Assembly: GCA_025769875.1 (NCBI GenBank) | Contig: JAGFNK010000360.1 | Location: 1 to 54,135, forward strand | Source: Russula earlei | Lineage: Eukaryota > Basidiomycota > Agaricomycetes > Russulales > Russulaceae | Reading direction: 5' to 3' | Length of the DNA: 54,135 bases | Part shown: one piece after another, positions 10,423 to 21,154 of the stretch | Numbering within the stretch: the stretch's first letter is position 1 | Layout: every line of letters begins with the position of its first letter | The notes under the pieces: model-generated | The model's input: only the letters and a program-made list of their open reading frames with translations | The model's database searches: none | Told to the model about the DNA's origin: nothing | Position numbers and translations under genes: made by a program

Positions 10423-10987
10423 GGGAGGTGATGATCAGGATCAGGAAAATAAAGTGTGGGGCAACACCGAAGTGAAGGTGAAAAAGAAGGTACTGACAAA
10501 GGGCTTACACATGTGCAATCACACACAAATATGCAAATCACAAGCGAATAAAAACTCATATTAAAAAAAAACCTATTAGTTTATCATATATGCAATGTCA
10601 CTTATATCACACTGGTCACACCAGTCACTCCCGGAAAATCTTGAAATTCAAGTTCAAGTTTGAAGTTCAAGAATTCTCGGTTGGTATCATGGGCCTTAGA
10701 ATATGTGCATATGGCAATAGGGTTATGCATACTACATAGATATCACAAGATGTAGCCTTATGCTGCATCTAGAACATTTCCACATCATGCGTCATTGAGT
10801 GCATGATATAGTGGACACCTGTAGTCACCTCTTTTGGTCTTAGGAACAGTCCTGGGTCATAGAGGTATAAATACCATACATGTAGATGAGTATACACATT
10901 GCTCTACACCCCAATATCACTTGAGCATTAGCATAACCTCTAAGGTGGGTTGCTTGGCCTGTTAGCTGCACTCTATGCTGCACAACA

Positions 10988-11976
10988 TAGGCATCTTTGA
11001 TTGTGGCAGCATTAAGGCCTTGATAGTCTTGTACTGGATGTAGAGCACTGCCTTTCTTTTCTACAATAAATAATGGGCTAGCTATTGGTGCTTTAGAGGG
11101 GCAAATGGTTACTCTCTTGAGGTGTTCATCTAGATATTCCTTTTATGCTACTAACTCCTTTGGAGTGAGCTTATAGATGCCACAGTCTTTATGCAGGGCA
11201 CCCAGTTTGAGGTTAATGGCATGATCCCATGGTGCATGAGCAGGGAGGCATTGGGAGGCTAGTTTGTCAAACACACTTTGCCAGATCTTGAATTCAGTTG
11301 GGATTAGTTCCATAAGGGACTGTATCAGTTGGTTGTCTTTTGCCAACTTGGTGGATGTTGTACTCTTTGCTTGGATGCGTAATGGATGGCATTGGAAGGC
11401 ATCATAAATTTGTTGGTCAACAAGGGGTTCCTCTTTATCCATAGTATCATGAAATATCATTGCTGCTACATCTTTGAACAATGGGTCTTCATTTTCCAGG
11501 AAGGTGAGGGCTTTTATCAACCCTCTGCATGTACTGTGAGTTGATGGGACCATTATAGAGGGTTGTGTCATTACACATGTTGCTGGGCAGTTTTGCACAG
11601 TGATAGTGTCATTGGTCCAATTGATGTCCAGGTTGTGGTGTCTTAGCCAGTCAGTTCCTAGGATAATATCATGGTCTCCTATGTTGGTAACAAGGAATTC
11701 TGCTTGTTCATCATGCATGTCCCCCATTGCTTTGATCTGAAGTCTCTGGATGGTGCTATATCTGATTAAGCCATTAGTATTTGTGGTGCTGTCCACATTC
11801 TGTGCTGGTAGGGGCATTTGCAAACTGTGAAGGTATAGGTTATGTTGGTTCATGAATTGTTTGTGGATTATCATTCCTAGGATGCACAGAGCACCTTTGT
11901 GGCAAGAGACACTATGCCTCTCAGACCCAAAAGGGCCAAAATAAAATTTTGGAAAGCCCCCTTCACAGGGGCACAC
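10988..11976 (-). pseudogene. Gypsy M: protease remnant and RT N-terminus
   Basis: The minus-strand frame 11976-11143 shows a retropepsin end (D-I-I-L-G-T-D-W-L at about 11660-11690), a linker, and the W-D-H-A-I-N-L entry to RT near 11225. Past a stop at 11143, RT continues through Y-L-D-E-H-L-K and Q-D-Y-Q-G-L-N to 10988. The catalytic D-S/T-G is replaced by C-I-L-G near 11890, so the protease is dead. No gag is found: the 5' part appears to have been lost at or beyond the palindromic element starting at 12110. Confidence 0.85.
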
Positions 11977-12173
11977 TGCTCAACTGACCTTCTGTCTCAA
12001 TCTCATAGATATCTCATTTGCCTCTGATCATCCTCATCTGTACTAAAAAGACTAAAAGTGTAAATTGTGCTTTGTTGCCTCAGATGCAAGTCACAAGGGC
12101 AATGTCTTACTGTCATTTTCACGTGACCTTGCACTTGCCATTTTTGGATGTCATTTTGAGTGCGAAAATAAAA

Positions 12174-12720
12174 CTGCTATATCTCAACAGTTTCTCAACA
12201 GATTGCCTTGAAACTTTGACAGTAGAACCTTATATGTTGTATCTAGGTACAGCTGAAATATGGGAGCCTAATATTTAGTTCTTGAAATGTTGATTTTCAG
12301 GTGGTGACATGAGTGCAAAACTTTGAACTGCCATATCTCAACTGTTTCTGAACTGATTGACTTGAAACTTCGACAGTGGGATCCCATGTACTGTATCTAG
12401 GTGCAGCCCAAGAGTTGGGGTCTGATTCTTAGTTTTTGAAGTTTCGGTTTTTGGGTGTGATCTGAGTTCGAAATTTTGATCTGCCATATCTCAACCATTT
12501 CTCAATAGATTGCCTTGAAACGTGGACAGTGGGACCTTATATACTGTATCTAGGTGCAGCGAAAATATGGGAGCCTAATATTCAGTTTTTGAAGTTTCGA
12601 TTTTTGGGTGCCAAGCTGCATGCGAAATTTCATACTGCCATGTCTCAACCATTTCTCAATGGATTGTCTTGAAACTTGGACAGTGGAACCTCATGCACTG
12701 TAGCTAGATGTTTCACTCAT
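12174..12720. repeat. Four tandem ~153-bp repeats in the left arm
   Basis: The unit anchor CTGCCATATCTCAAC (with variants) starts at 12174, 12328, 12481 and 12635, spacing 154, 153 and 154 bp. The units share GACAGTGG and TGTATCTAGGTGCAGC blocks and are perhaps 70-80% identical. The last is partial. Confidence 0.85.
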
Positions 12721-13156
12721 TGGATGTTCACGTTTTGGGGTGCCAACCCCAAGCATGATAATATTACATTATCCCTACAGCTGAATCCATCCATGATATG
12801 ATATGATTATTACAACTGTACCACGCGAGAAGGGCACACTTAAGTTCATGGGGCTGGACAAGGACTGAGGGAAGAGTGAAAGAGACAAAATTGAAATGAT
12901 GATGTGAGGCGTGCGTCGAGGCAGCAATAGGCATCGGCATGGGTACATGTGTGTGTAGCTTCTTCAGTGAGTCTTCGGCCTCGCGCGCGCGTGGTCACAT
13001 TGTCGCAAAGGGGGGTGTGCACATTCTGAGGTGTTGCCATGCGTTGGAATGCAGGCACAGTGCGGGGAAGCAGGAGGGAGGAGTGTGCTTGCGTCGTGTG
13101 TCAAATGTGTCGTCGCGACGTGGTGTTGCCAGGCGTCGGCCGTGTTGCTGATATTG

Positions 13157-13204
13157 GTGCTGCTGCTGCTGTTGTTGTTGTTGATCCTGGTGCTGCTGTC
13201 ATGG
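13157..13204. repeat. CTG/TTG trinucleotide-rich stretch
   Basis: A short run of CTG and TTG triplets in the left arm, matched by CAA/CAG triplets near 14895-14930 in the right arm with a different copy number. Confidence 0.75.
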
Positions 13205-13801
13205 CAGAGGCTGAGGCATGGTCGTTTGAGGCAATGGGGTGGTGAGAGGCAAGGGCGTAGGCAATGGCATTATGGAAAGGCATGAGCATCTGAGGGGGTG
13301 ACTTGCGTGTTGCTCGTGCTGTCATCATATGGGCGCGGTGACGAGGTCTTCGCCACTGCAGGTGATGGCAGCACTCGTGGGTGAGGTTGTACGTATGGAT
13401 GGGGATGCGGTGGAAGGGGAGGAGTGGTGCAGCGTGGTGCTTGCATCGGCGACTTCTCCTGTGGCGACATCGTGGTGGCGGCTGGTGATCTTTCTGCGGG
13501 GCAGTGTCGAGGTAATGATGGGCGATGCTGGACGTGCGGGAACCGCAGGGACGATGGGAGTGGGCGATGTGAAGGCGTGACATTTTGGCAACCATACCCG
13601 CTGTTACGGGGCAGGGTGGGGAACGTGGCGGCGTGGGTTTTGCCTGGAGTCGCGTAGAAGCGTGGCTGTGTGTGCGCATACGTTGGGCAGCAGAGAGGTG
13701 ATGTCGTGCCGGGCAGGAGAGCGGGTAAACGCGCGCACACACCGAGGGGGTCCAGGGGGCGTGATCCATTCATCGTGAAGGGAAGTAGGATGTTCACATC
13801 C

Positions 13802-14068
13802 TCAGAAAGCGCCAAAGAGTGTCCTGCCGTTGAGAAGGGACAAGCGCAACATGTCCACAGCGACGTCGCTCAGAGGTGCCTTGGACTCCGATGTTGAGGA
13901 TGCAAGAAGTAGACCTGTCTCTTCAAAGGTCTCCCGGATTGCTGTCATTTGATACAAATCATCCTGCTTCCTGTTGCGGTTGCCTCCAGGAGAGACCTGG
14001 GTGATACGGACTGGGGGTGGGATCAGCCAAAGGTACGTGGACGATGTCACCACCACTTGGATAAGCAA
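13802..14068 (-). pseudogene. Nudix hydrolase exon fragment (NUDT19-like)
   Basis: The minus-strand frame contains S-P-G-G-N and, after a short gap, A-I-R-E-T-F-E-E-T-G-L-L, the core R-E-x2-E-E-x-G of a Nudix box with the longer spacing seen in NUDT19-like CoA/nucleotide-sugar pyrophosphatases. A plausible acceptor (CACCCAG) lies just before the S-P-G-G-N codons at about 13993. The frame passes from the loop into the left arm, ends N-G-R-T-L-F-G-A-F and stops at 13802. The right arm on + encodes the same last residues near 14243-14280. Missing the N-terminal substrate region and everything after the box, it is a captured fragment. Direct DNA evidence for the donor gene is absent here. Confidence 0.7.
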
Positions 14069-15231
14069 TACGTAGATTCAAATAGCGTGAGAATGTGCGA
14101 GTAAGCACTCCAAGTGCTAGCATGCACAAGCAAAAATCTGGAACCACGATTGCGAATACAAGACTACAGATAGGAAAACAAGAGAGAGACAAGCAATCCG
14201 ACTTATTCCTACATAGGTCTCCTGGTGCTTTTCTTATAGCTCATCCCTTCTCACCGGCAGGACACTCTTCGGCGCTTTCTGAGGATGTTAACATCCTACT
14301 TCCCTTCACGACGAATGGATCACGCCCCCTGGACCCCCTCGGTGCGTGCGCACGTTTACCTGCTCTCCTGCCCGGCACGACATCACCTCTCTGCTGCCCA
14401 ACGTATGCGCACACACAGCCACGCTTCTACGCGACTCCAGGCAAAACCCACGCCGCCGCGTTCCCCACCCTGCCCTGTAACAGCGGGTATGGTTGCCGAA
14501 ATGTCATGCCTTCACATCGCCCGCTCCCGTCGTCCCTGCGGTTCCCGCACGTCCAGCATCGCCCATCATTACCTCGACGCTGCCCCGCAGAAAGATCACC
14601 AGCCGCCACCACGATGTCACCACAGGAGAAGTTGCTGATGCAAGCACCACGCCGCACCACTCCTCCCCTTCCACCGCATCCCCATCCATACATACAACCT
14701 CACCCACGAGCGCTGCCATCACCTGCAGTGGCGACGACCTCGTCGCCGCGCCCATATGATGACAGCACGAGCAACACGCAAGTCACCCCCTCAGACGCTC
14801 ACACCTTTCCATAATGCCATTGCCTATGCCCTTGTCTCTCACCACCCCATTGCCTCAAACGACCACGCCTCAGCCTCTGCCATGACAGCAGCACCAGGAT
14901 CAACAACAACAACAACAGCAGCAGCACCAATATCAGCAACACAGCCGACGCCTGGCAACACCACATCACGACGACACATTTGACACATGACACAAGCACA
15001 CTCCTCCCTCCTGCTTCCCTGCACTGTGCCTGCATTCCAACGCATGGCAACACCTCAGAACATGCACACCCCCCTTTGCGACAATGTGACCACGCGCGCG
15101 CGAGGCCGAAGACTCACTGAAGAAGCTACACGCACATGTACCCGTGCCGATGCCTATTGCTGCCTCGACGCACGCCTCGCATCATCATTTCAATTTTGTC
15201 TCTTTCACTCTTCCCTCAGTCCTTGTCCAGC

Positions 15232-16178
15232 TGTCATGAACCATTCCCCGGAGAGGGCCCTTGAAGGACCCTTCCTTATAGGAGGAAACCCAGCCTCTAT
15301 GGTGTCACCCTGTTCACATGAGCAAAAGGGGTGAGTAGAGGTGTCCACAATATCGCGCGCACATTGTCGCGCGAGCGATTCTCGGCACAATCAACATACA
15401 GCAAGCCCCACTTAAAGGCAACCCTTCTAGCAACAAAGGACAGTATTAGGGCCTTCCCAAGGACCCTTTGGAACGACCCTAGGAACTCTACAATAGGTAC
15501 TAACCTAGTATCAAAGGCACTACAATGCGTTATTAGACCAACTCTAATAACTATAGAACAAACTATAAGGCAATACTAAGGACCTTAATAGAAGTATTAG
15601 GGTCGTCTCTAAGGACCCTAATAGAACTATATAAGGGCCTTATAAGATAACACTATTCCCTAACCAAACTACAAGTCCTCAAATGACCGGCCCTAAACTA
15701 ACTAACAGGAAATGAATCAGGTGCTTGCACGTGCACTAAAACAGTGAACACGTGGACAATGGAAGCTCTTACTCATCAAGAGAAGCTTCTTACTCAGCAG
15801 CTTACTGAGCATGACTGAGCATGCTCAGTAAGCGTCCTCCGACTTCTTACTCATCACTCTATTGTGCTTGATAACAAGGTTATGACTTGTTCCCTATGTA
15901 GCAGTTCTCTTGTAGTATATAAGCGCTCAATAAAGTAGCGGACAGTCCTCAGTACGGCACTCTCCATCCCTGGGATACTCCTTTAAGGACCGTCCCCTTG
16001 TGACTATCCTGGCCTCTTCCCTGTGTGATTGCTCTACTCTCACAGTAACAGTACCTCTCTGGTATTTGTTACTACTCTGGACTCTACTCCTTGCCCACGC
16101 GGTCTTGGACGTCTATCGACTCGTCTTCGAGCTTATCCCTTGCTCTTGAACTGGATAGTTCAACAGTGAGTCTTGACA
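15232..16178 (+). repeat. Solo LTR B, duplication CCAGC
   Basis: A 947-bp LTR, TGTCATGAACC...GTCTTGACA, flanked by perfect CCAGC at 15227-15231 and 16179-16183. It lies in the right arm of the palindromic element; the left arm has the empty site at about 12860. TATA is near 15916. The insertion is therefore younger than the palindrome. Confidence 0.95.
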
Positions 16179-16329
16179 CCAGCCCCATGAACTTAAGTGT
16201 GCCCTTCTCGCATGGTACAGTTGTAATAGTCATATCATATCATGGATGGATTCAGCTGTAGGGATAATGTAATATTATCATGCTTGGGGTTGGCACCCCA
16301 AAACGTGAACATCCAATGAGTGAAACATC

Positions 16330-16880
16330 TAGCTACAGTGCATGAGGTTCCACAGTCCAAGTTTCAAGACAATCCATTGAGAAATGGTTGAGACATGGCA
16401 GTACGAAATTTCGCACGCAGCTCGGCACCCAAAAATCGAAACTTCAAAAACTGAATATTAGGCTCCCATATTTTCGCTGCACCTAGATACAGTATATAAA
16501 GTCCCACTGTCCACGTTTCAAGGCAATCTATTGAGAAATGGTTGAGATATGGCAGATCAAAATTTCGAACTCAGATCACACCCAAAAACCAAAACTTCAA
16601 AAACTAAGAATCAGACCCCAACTCTTGGGCTGCACCTAGATACAGTACATGGGATCCCACTGTCGAAGTTTCAAGTCAATCGGTTCAGAAACAGTTGAGA
16701 TATGGCAGTTCAAAGTTTTGCACTCATGTCACCACCCGAAAATCAACATTTCAAGAACTAAATATTAGGCTCCCATATTTCAGCTGTACCTAGATACAAC
16801 ATATAAGGTTCTACTGTCAAAGTTCAAAGTTTCAAGGCAATCTGTTAAGAAACTGTTGAGATAGAGCAGTTTTATTTTCG
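16330..16880. repeat. Right-arm counterpart of the four ~153-bp repeats
   Basis: The same four units in reverse order and inverted, matching 12174-12720 with few changes. It shows that the tandem array predates, or was copied by, palindrome formation. Confidence 0.85.
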
Positions 16881-17072
16881 CACTCAAAATGACATCCAAA
16901 AATGGCAAGTGCAAGGTCACGTGAAAACAACAGTAACAACATCACCAAGCATGCAAGATGCAAGCTCAACACCACAGGCAAACACCACAACAATGAGATC
17001 ATCTTACATGCACATAGAAATTTTCTCTTACTATGCCTTAAAAGGTTGTGATACTTATTTACAAATAGCATA

Positions 17073-17300
17073 CTGTACCAATTAAATCAATTTGTCAGTC
17101 ACAGGTCACAGGCCTACCTGATTTGATGAAATGTCACAAATGTCACAGGTCCCAGAGCCAAGTGACAAAACCATATTTTGGTCACAAAAATGCCTTCAAA
17201 AAGTCCTAAAAATGTTAAAAATTGCTTTAGAGATAGTACTAGATATATGTAAATTTTTATCAAGTAAGTCCATGTGTCCTTAATATTTATCATCATTCCA
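17073..17300 (+). repeat. 5' part of a TIR element (CTGTACC type)
   Basis: Begins TA|CTGTACCAATTAAATC and follows the left end of the element at 40473 for about 155 bp with some 95% identity, then resembles it again just before 17300. Its right end is absent because gypsy E begins at 17301. The remaining 16937-17072 shows nothing recognisable. Confidence 0.6.
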
Positions 17301-17893
17301 TGTCATGATCTACCCCCTTTTGGTTCATCCCTAACCTTCTCTGTTATTGTTCTCCTCTGTCACCCTTGTCCCCCTGGTTACTGTTTCATCCCTTGATACT
17401 GATTGACAGCTGTCACTTTACCTACTGGTGTTTCACTTGTCATTGATCTCCATTTGCTATTGGTCCATCTTTTATCTATTGTTCTGCATATAGTACTGTA
17501 CAGCCTCCCTACATACAGTATTTAAGCACCGGTAAAAGCTGGGGAATGCCCCAAGCTTAGCTTTGTCCCATTTCCTGTCACATCCCTTGCCTTGTACTCT
17601 CTCTCAAATCACAACTTGCTTGTGCTGGCCTACACTCTGCTTGACCTGAGCACACCTCAAGGAACCCTTGTGTTCCTCTTCCTCCTCTGCCTCTCTCTCA
17701 TCGTCCTCCTCTTCTGTGAAACCAGAAGATCGACTCTGTCTGCAGGATGAGTCATCATCTGACTTAGTCTTGAGATGCTAAACCCTTGATCCAGTCTCTT
17801 TGAGCCAGCCCCATTGAACCTTTGAACCAAGGCATAGGGACTTGGCCCCACTGAGCCCTGAGCTAATGCTCTTACAGCCATGATGTCATAACA
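17301..17893 (+). repeat. 5' LTR of gypsy E
   Basis: 593 bp from TGTCATGATCTACC to GTCATAACA. It contains a TATA-like TATTTAAG at 17519-17526 and, 34 nt after its start, AAGCTTAGCTT at 17553-17563, the predicted RNA 5' end. Confidence 0.9.
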
Positions 17894-17894
17894 C

Positions 17895-17905
17895 AAGCTA
17901 AGCTT
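17895..17905 (+). promoter_or_regulatory. Self-priming primer binding site of gypsy E
   Basis: AAGCTAAGCTT one base after the 5' LTR is the exact 11-base reverse complement of 17553-17563 in the LTR. This is the same length and position as the primer arrangement of Tf1. No tRNA 3'-end complement is evident here. Confidence 0.75.
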
Positions 17906-17931
17906 TCTCTACTCCATTCTGGAGATCAACC

Positions 17932-19382
17932 TTGAACCACCACCAAATCGCTGGATCCGCGTCCAACCTAGGACTTTCCCAGACCTCCCCCAACATGTTG
18001 TCAGAACTGCCATCTGGGACAGTTTTCACACCTTCCTTTGCTACATTACCACTGAAAATGACTAAGAACTACCTGTTGAATTTATCAACAACCACTGGTT
18101 TGAGCTACAACTCAGAAGAGGACAGCTTTACACTCATCAGGACCTTGAACTCATTAGAAACAGCCTTGGATTAGGCTATTGGAGGGAAAACAACCCCCTT
18201 TACAAACCCCCATCAGAATCAGAAGCCTCCTCTACAGAAGGCAACCCCCCTGAACCAGAAAACACTGTTGAAACTCAGACACCCTTTGAATCCCCTGCAA
18301 TGGAACCAGAAGACCTCCCTGAAAACCAGGAACCCATTAAATTTCTAGAACTCAAACCACAGAACCCCCCTGAACCCATTATGGCAGCCCAACCCCAAGT
18401 TGCTGCGCAACCACCCCAGATGGCCACTCAGGCCCCCCCAGTCATTGTCCCACCCCCTCAGGCAGTTGTTCCGGCACCACAAGGAACTAATAGGTCCCTC
18501 AGTGGCAAAGAACCCACAGTGTTCACAGGAGAAAGGAATAAAACCAAATGTTTCATCATGGAGTTCAATCTCTTCTGGGGACTTAATGACAATAAAGCAG
18601 TCATGATCAGCCCTTTCAAACAAACTATGCTAGCTCTCTCCTACATCCAGGGAGAAAAGGTTGAGGAATGGATTAACTCACAAGCAACCGCCCTCAGGGA
18701 AAAGGTGAATAGAGCTCAAAACCCTGTTAGCAGAAATGATGAAGTGTTATGGAATGACTTTGTCATGGACTTCATGTTCAAGTTTACCAACATGGTGGAA
18801 AAGGAAGATGCTCAAGCAGCCCTTGCCAAACATGAAATGAAAGAATCCCTGGACAACTACATTTCCACCTTTGAACAACTTTTGACTAAAACTAGATGGC
18901 CTGAAACCAACGTGATCGCCATCAAAAGCTTCAAGAATGGACTCAAACAAGGACTTTATGCCACAATCCTCAACAGGGACATCTGGCCCACCACCCTCCA
19001 AGAATGGAAGGAGGAAGCTAGAAGACAACACCGCTGCTTTATCACCATCAGAGAAAAACTCAAAGGAAAAAGGACCCTCCCCACCTCAGAACATAGGATC
19101 CATCACCCCGACCAAATGCAAGTGGACTCCGCCAAGTCCAACTTCAAAAAACTTACCAAAGAAGAAAGAAAACAATTAGCCAAAGAAGGGTGCTGCTTCC
19201 ATTGCAGGGAAAAAGGCCACCTTAGCAAAGGAGTGCCCCAAAACCACAGCCCCCACTACTTCCAAGGCCCATACCACCGAACCAACCCCAGAACTGCCCA
19301 AGGAGGAAGAAGCCTCCACTATGGTGGCCCATATGAAAGCATTGCCAGTGGAAGATAGAGCCAAACTCTGGGACCTCATCCT
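17932..19382 (+). pseudogene. Gypsy E Gag with frameshifted zinc knuckle
   Basis: The first frame (17932-18174) and the main frame (18300-19358) together look like Gag. The main part has a Pro/Gln-rich N-terminus (about residues 20-65), a retrotransposon-gag domain (about 70-235) and a CCHC knuckle begun as C-F-H-C-R-E-K-G-H at about 19195-19225. The last Cys of the knuckle lies in the +1 frame because of one extra base near 19230, after which the protein would continue with an acidic tail to about 19400. A stop near 18172 separates the two leader frames. The broken knuckle makes this copy defective. Confidence 0.85.
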
Positions 19383-19479
19383 CAAGGAGGATTTTCTCTA
19401 GGCCAAGGTACAACAGTTGGTACTTAGGCCCAAATGGATACCATTGTTCAACATAAAGAAAACTCAATGAAAGTTCCTT

Positions 19480-19975
19480 TTATGATCACAACAAATGTAA
19501 AGACTGGCCAAGCGCTCTTATACAGTGGAGCAATGGAAAATTTTATCAGCCAAGGGATTGTGGGAAAATTACAAATCCCACTTTGAACCCTCAGAACCCC
19601 CAGGCCCATCATCAATGTAGATGGCACTAGTAACCAGGGCAGAGAGCTAACTCATTACACCCACATAGCCATACGACATGGTCCCACCACATGACTTCTC
19701 ACCTTTTATGTTACAAATTTGGGAGAAGACAGAATGATCCTTGGTTACCCTTTCCTAAAAACATTAAACCCCCTTATCAACTGGAGCACTGGTCATCTCA
19801 GAAATCACCTAGGGGTCCTTCTTACCCCTGTATCCCTGACAAATCTGCCAAAAATCCAGACTGCACAAATAAGAATGACCATCATCCCCCCAGAATATTC
19901 ACAACATCAGAAAGTCTTCTCAGCCAAATGACTCCCACCCAGTTGAGGAGAACTCAACTTTAGAATTACCCTGAA
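19480..19975 (+). pseudogene. Gypsy E aspartic protease with lost catalytic Asp
   Basis: The frame shows L-L-Y-S-G-A-M-E-N-F-I at about 19515-19550, where the family has L-L-D-S-G-A. The Asp codon is TAC (19521-19523), so the catalytic residue is Tyr. The flap-partner motif M-I-L-G-Y-P-F-L follows at about 19735. Stops occur near 19586, 19694 and 19930. The region leads into RT at about 19960. Confidence 0.8.
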
Positions 19976-21154
19976 ACCTGATGCCCTCAAATTCCTTGAT
20001 TGTCAGACTTACCCCCTTCCCCAGAATGAGAAACAAGAGCTATTGAGGCAAATACAAGAAGACCTAGCCAAAGGCTTCATCAAAGACAGTGTCTCGGACT
20101 ATGTGTCCCCAGTCTTCTTCATCCAAAAAAAGGATGGCACTGCTCCACAAATGGTAGTAGACTACCAAAATCTCAACAACTCCACAGTCCCTGACTACCA
20201 TGCCTTACCAAACATGGAAGAACAATTACACCAACTAAGGGGCAAGACCACTTTCAGCAAGTTTGATGTCAGGGCTGGTTACAACAACATCCTGATCCAC
20301 CCAGAAGATCAACACAAAGGCACCTTCAAAACTCAATTCAGCACCTTTGTCCCCATGGTAATGGGCTTTGGCTTTACCAATGCCCCGGCAGCATTCCAAT
20401 GAGCAATGAACCACACCCTCCAACCATGGCTCCTAAAGTACCCAGAGAACACCTGCAACTATCCAGATGATGTGGCAATAGCCACAGGGTCAGGAGAGGA
20501 ACACCTTCATCAACAAATCATGCATGAATTTCTTGATCTCCTCAAAAGAGATTCTTGAATCCTCAAGGCGTCCAAGTGCGCCTTTGAACAAAAAGAAATT
20601 GACTTTCTAGGCTTCTGAATTAACCAAGGGACCCTCAAAATTGACCCAGTCAAAATGGACGGTCTGAAGAACTGGCCAAGACCACCAAATAACCTGAAAC
20701 AAGTACAACAGATCATGGGCGCCCTCAATTACCAGCAACCATTCATCCGAGACTTCACTAAAATAGCTTGCCCCATTTTTTCCACAATCAGAAAAGGGAC
20801 TCCCTTCCTCTGGACCCCAGAAGCAACCATTGCCCTAGAAACCTTGATATCTGTGGTCTGCAAAGACCCTGAACTCTACACTGCCAATCCCGAACTCCCA
20901 TATGAACTAGAAACTGATGCCTCGCAGTTTGCCACTGGGGCAATTCTGTTTCATAAAGGACACAAGGGGAAAAAGAAGAATGATTGGTAACATGTTGCAT
21001 GCATTCAATGAAGCAGAAAGGAATTACCCAGTTTGGGATAGGGAGTTCCTAGCCCTAATCCTTGCGCTGCAACACTGGCAATACCTGCTGGTTGGAACCA
21101 AACACCCTATCAAGATTTTCACAGACCACACCAACCTTGCCCATTATCGACTCC
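19976..21154 (+). pseudogene. Gypsy E reverse transcriptase and RNase H
   Basis: RT starts with F-L-D-C-Q-T-Y-P-L-P-Q-N-E. Further motifs are S-P-V-F-F-I-Q-K-K-D-G, F-S-K-F-D-V-R-A-G-Y, F-G-F-T-N-A-P-A-A-F-Q and the active site at 20457-20471, which reads N-Y-P-D-D instead of the usual Y-x-D-D with Leu or Met. In-frame TGA codons sit near 20400, 20557 and 20617. RNase H has E-T-D-A-S near 20910, a frameshift around 20980, then F-N-E-A-E-R-N-Y-P-V-W-D-R-E-F-L-A and F-T-D-H-T-N-L-A-H-Y-R. It ends at solo LTR F and resumes beyond it. Confidence 0.88.

Larger units (their letters stand above)
7239..10695 (-). mobile_element. Two-gene PIF/Harbinger DNA transposon, duplication TTA
   Basis: A 3457-bp element with ~130-150 bp terminal inverted repeats that start GGCCCATGATACCAACC on both sides. 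It is flanked by TTA at 7236-7238 and 10696-10698, the superfamily's usual 3-bp target. It encodes, both on the minus strand, a Myb/SANT-like protein first and the DDE transposase second. It sits inside solo LTR D and is the youngest layer of this nest. Confidence 0.93.
7144..10987. repeat. Solo LTR D carrying a nested Harbinger (duplication TAGGC)
   Basis: Outer ends TGTTGAAAAGG (7144) and GCACAACA (10987) are flanked by perfect duplications TAGGC at 7139-7143 and 10988-10992. Its own sequence is about 385 bp, 7144-7238 plus 10699-10987; the rest is the Harbinger. Removing it joins gypsy M RT in frame (T-I-K-D-A-Y to P-L-P-L-I). Confidence 0.88.
12110..16933. mobile_element. Palindromic (foldback) element with ~1.73-kb inverted arms
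   Basis: Left arm 12110 to about 13840 and right arm about 14246 to 16933 are inverted copies, roughly 95% identical by eye. The right arm also carries a 947-bp solo LTR B. The ends read CTGT..TTTTCACGTGACC in both arms and are flanked by TA (12108-12109 and 16934-16935), suggesting a TA-targeting DNA transposon. The ~405-bp loop contains part of a Nudix hydrolase exon. No transposase is visible, so it would be non-autonomous. It interrupts the 5' side of gypsy M. The superfamily cannot be fixed from this sequence alone. Confidence 0.85.

Noticed and set aside
13101..14814. Several 150-240-codon frames in the palindrome arms
   Set aside because: They occur in mirror image in both arms, in several frames at once, with His/Pro/Arg-rich peptides and no domain. 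GC-rich composition explains them.
17932..18174. Separate small gene before gag of E
   Set aside because: The downstream frame continues in the same register of composition after one stop; it is more likely the Gag N-terminus.
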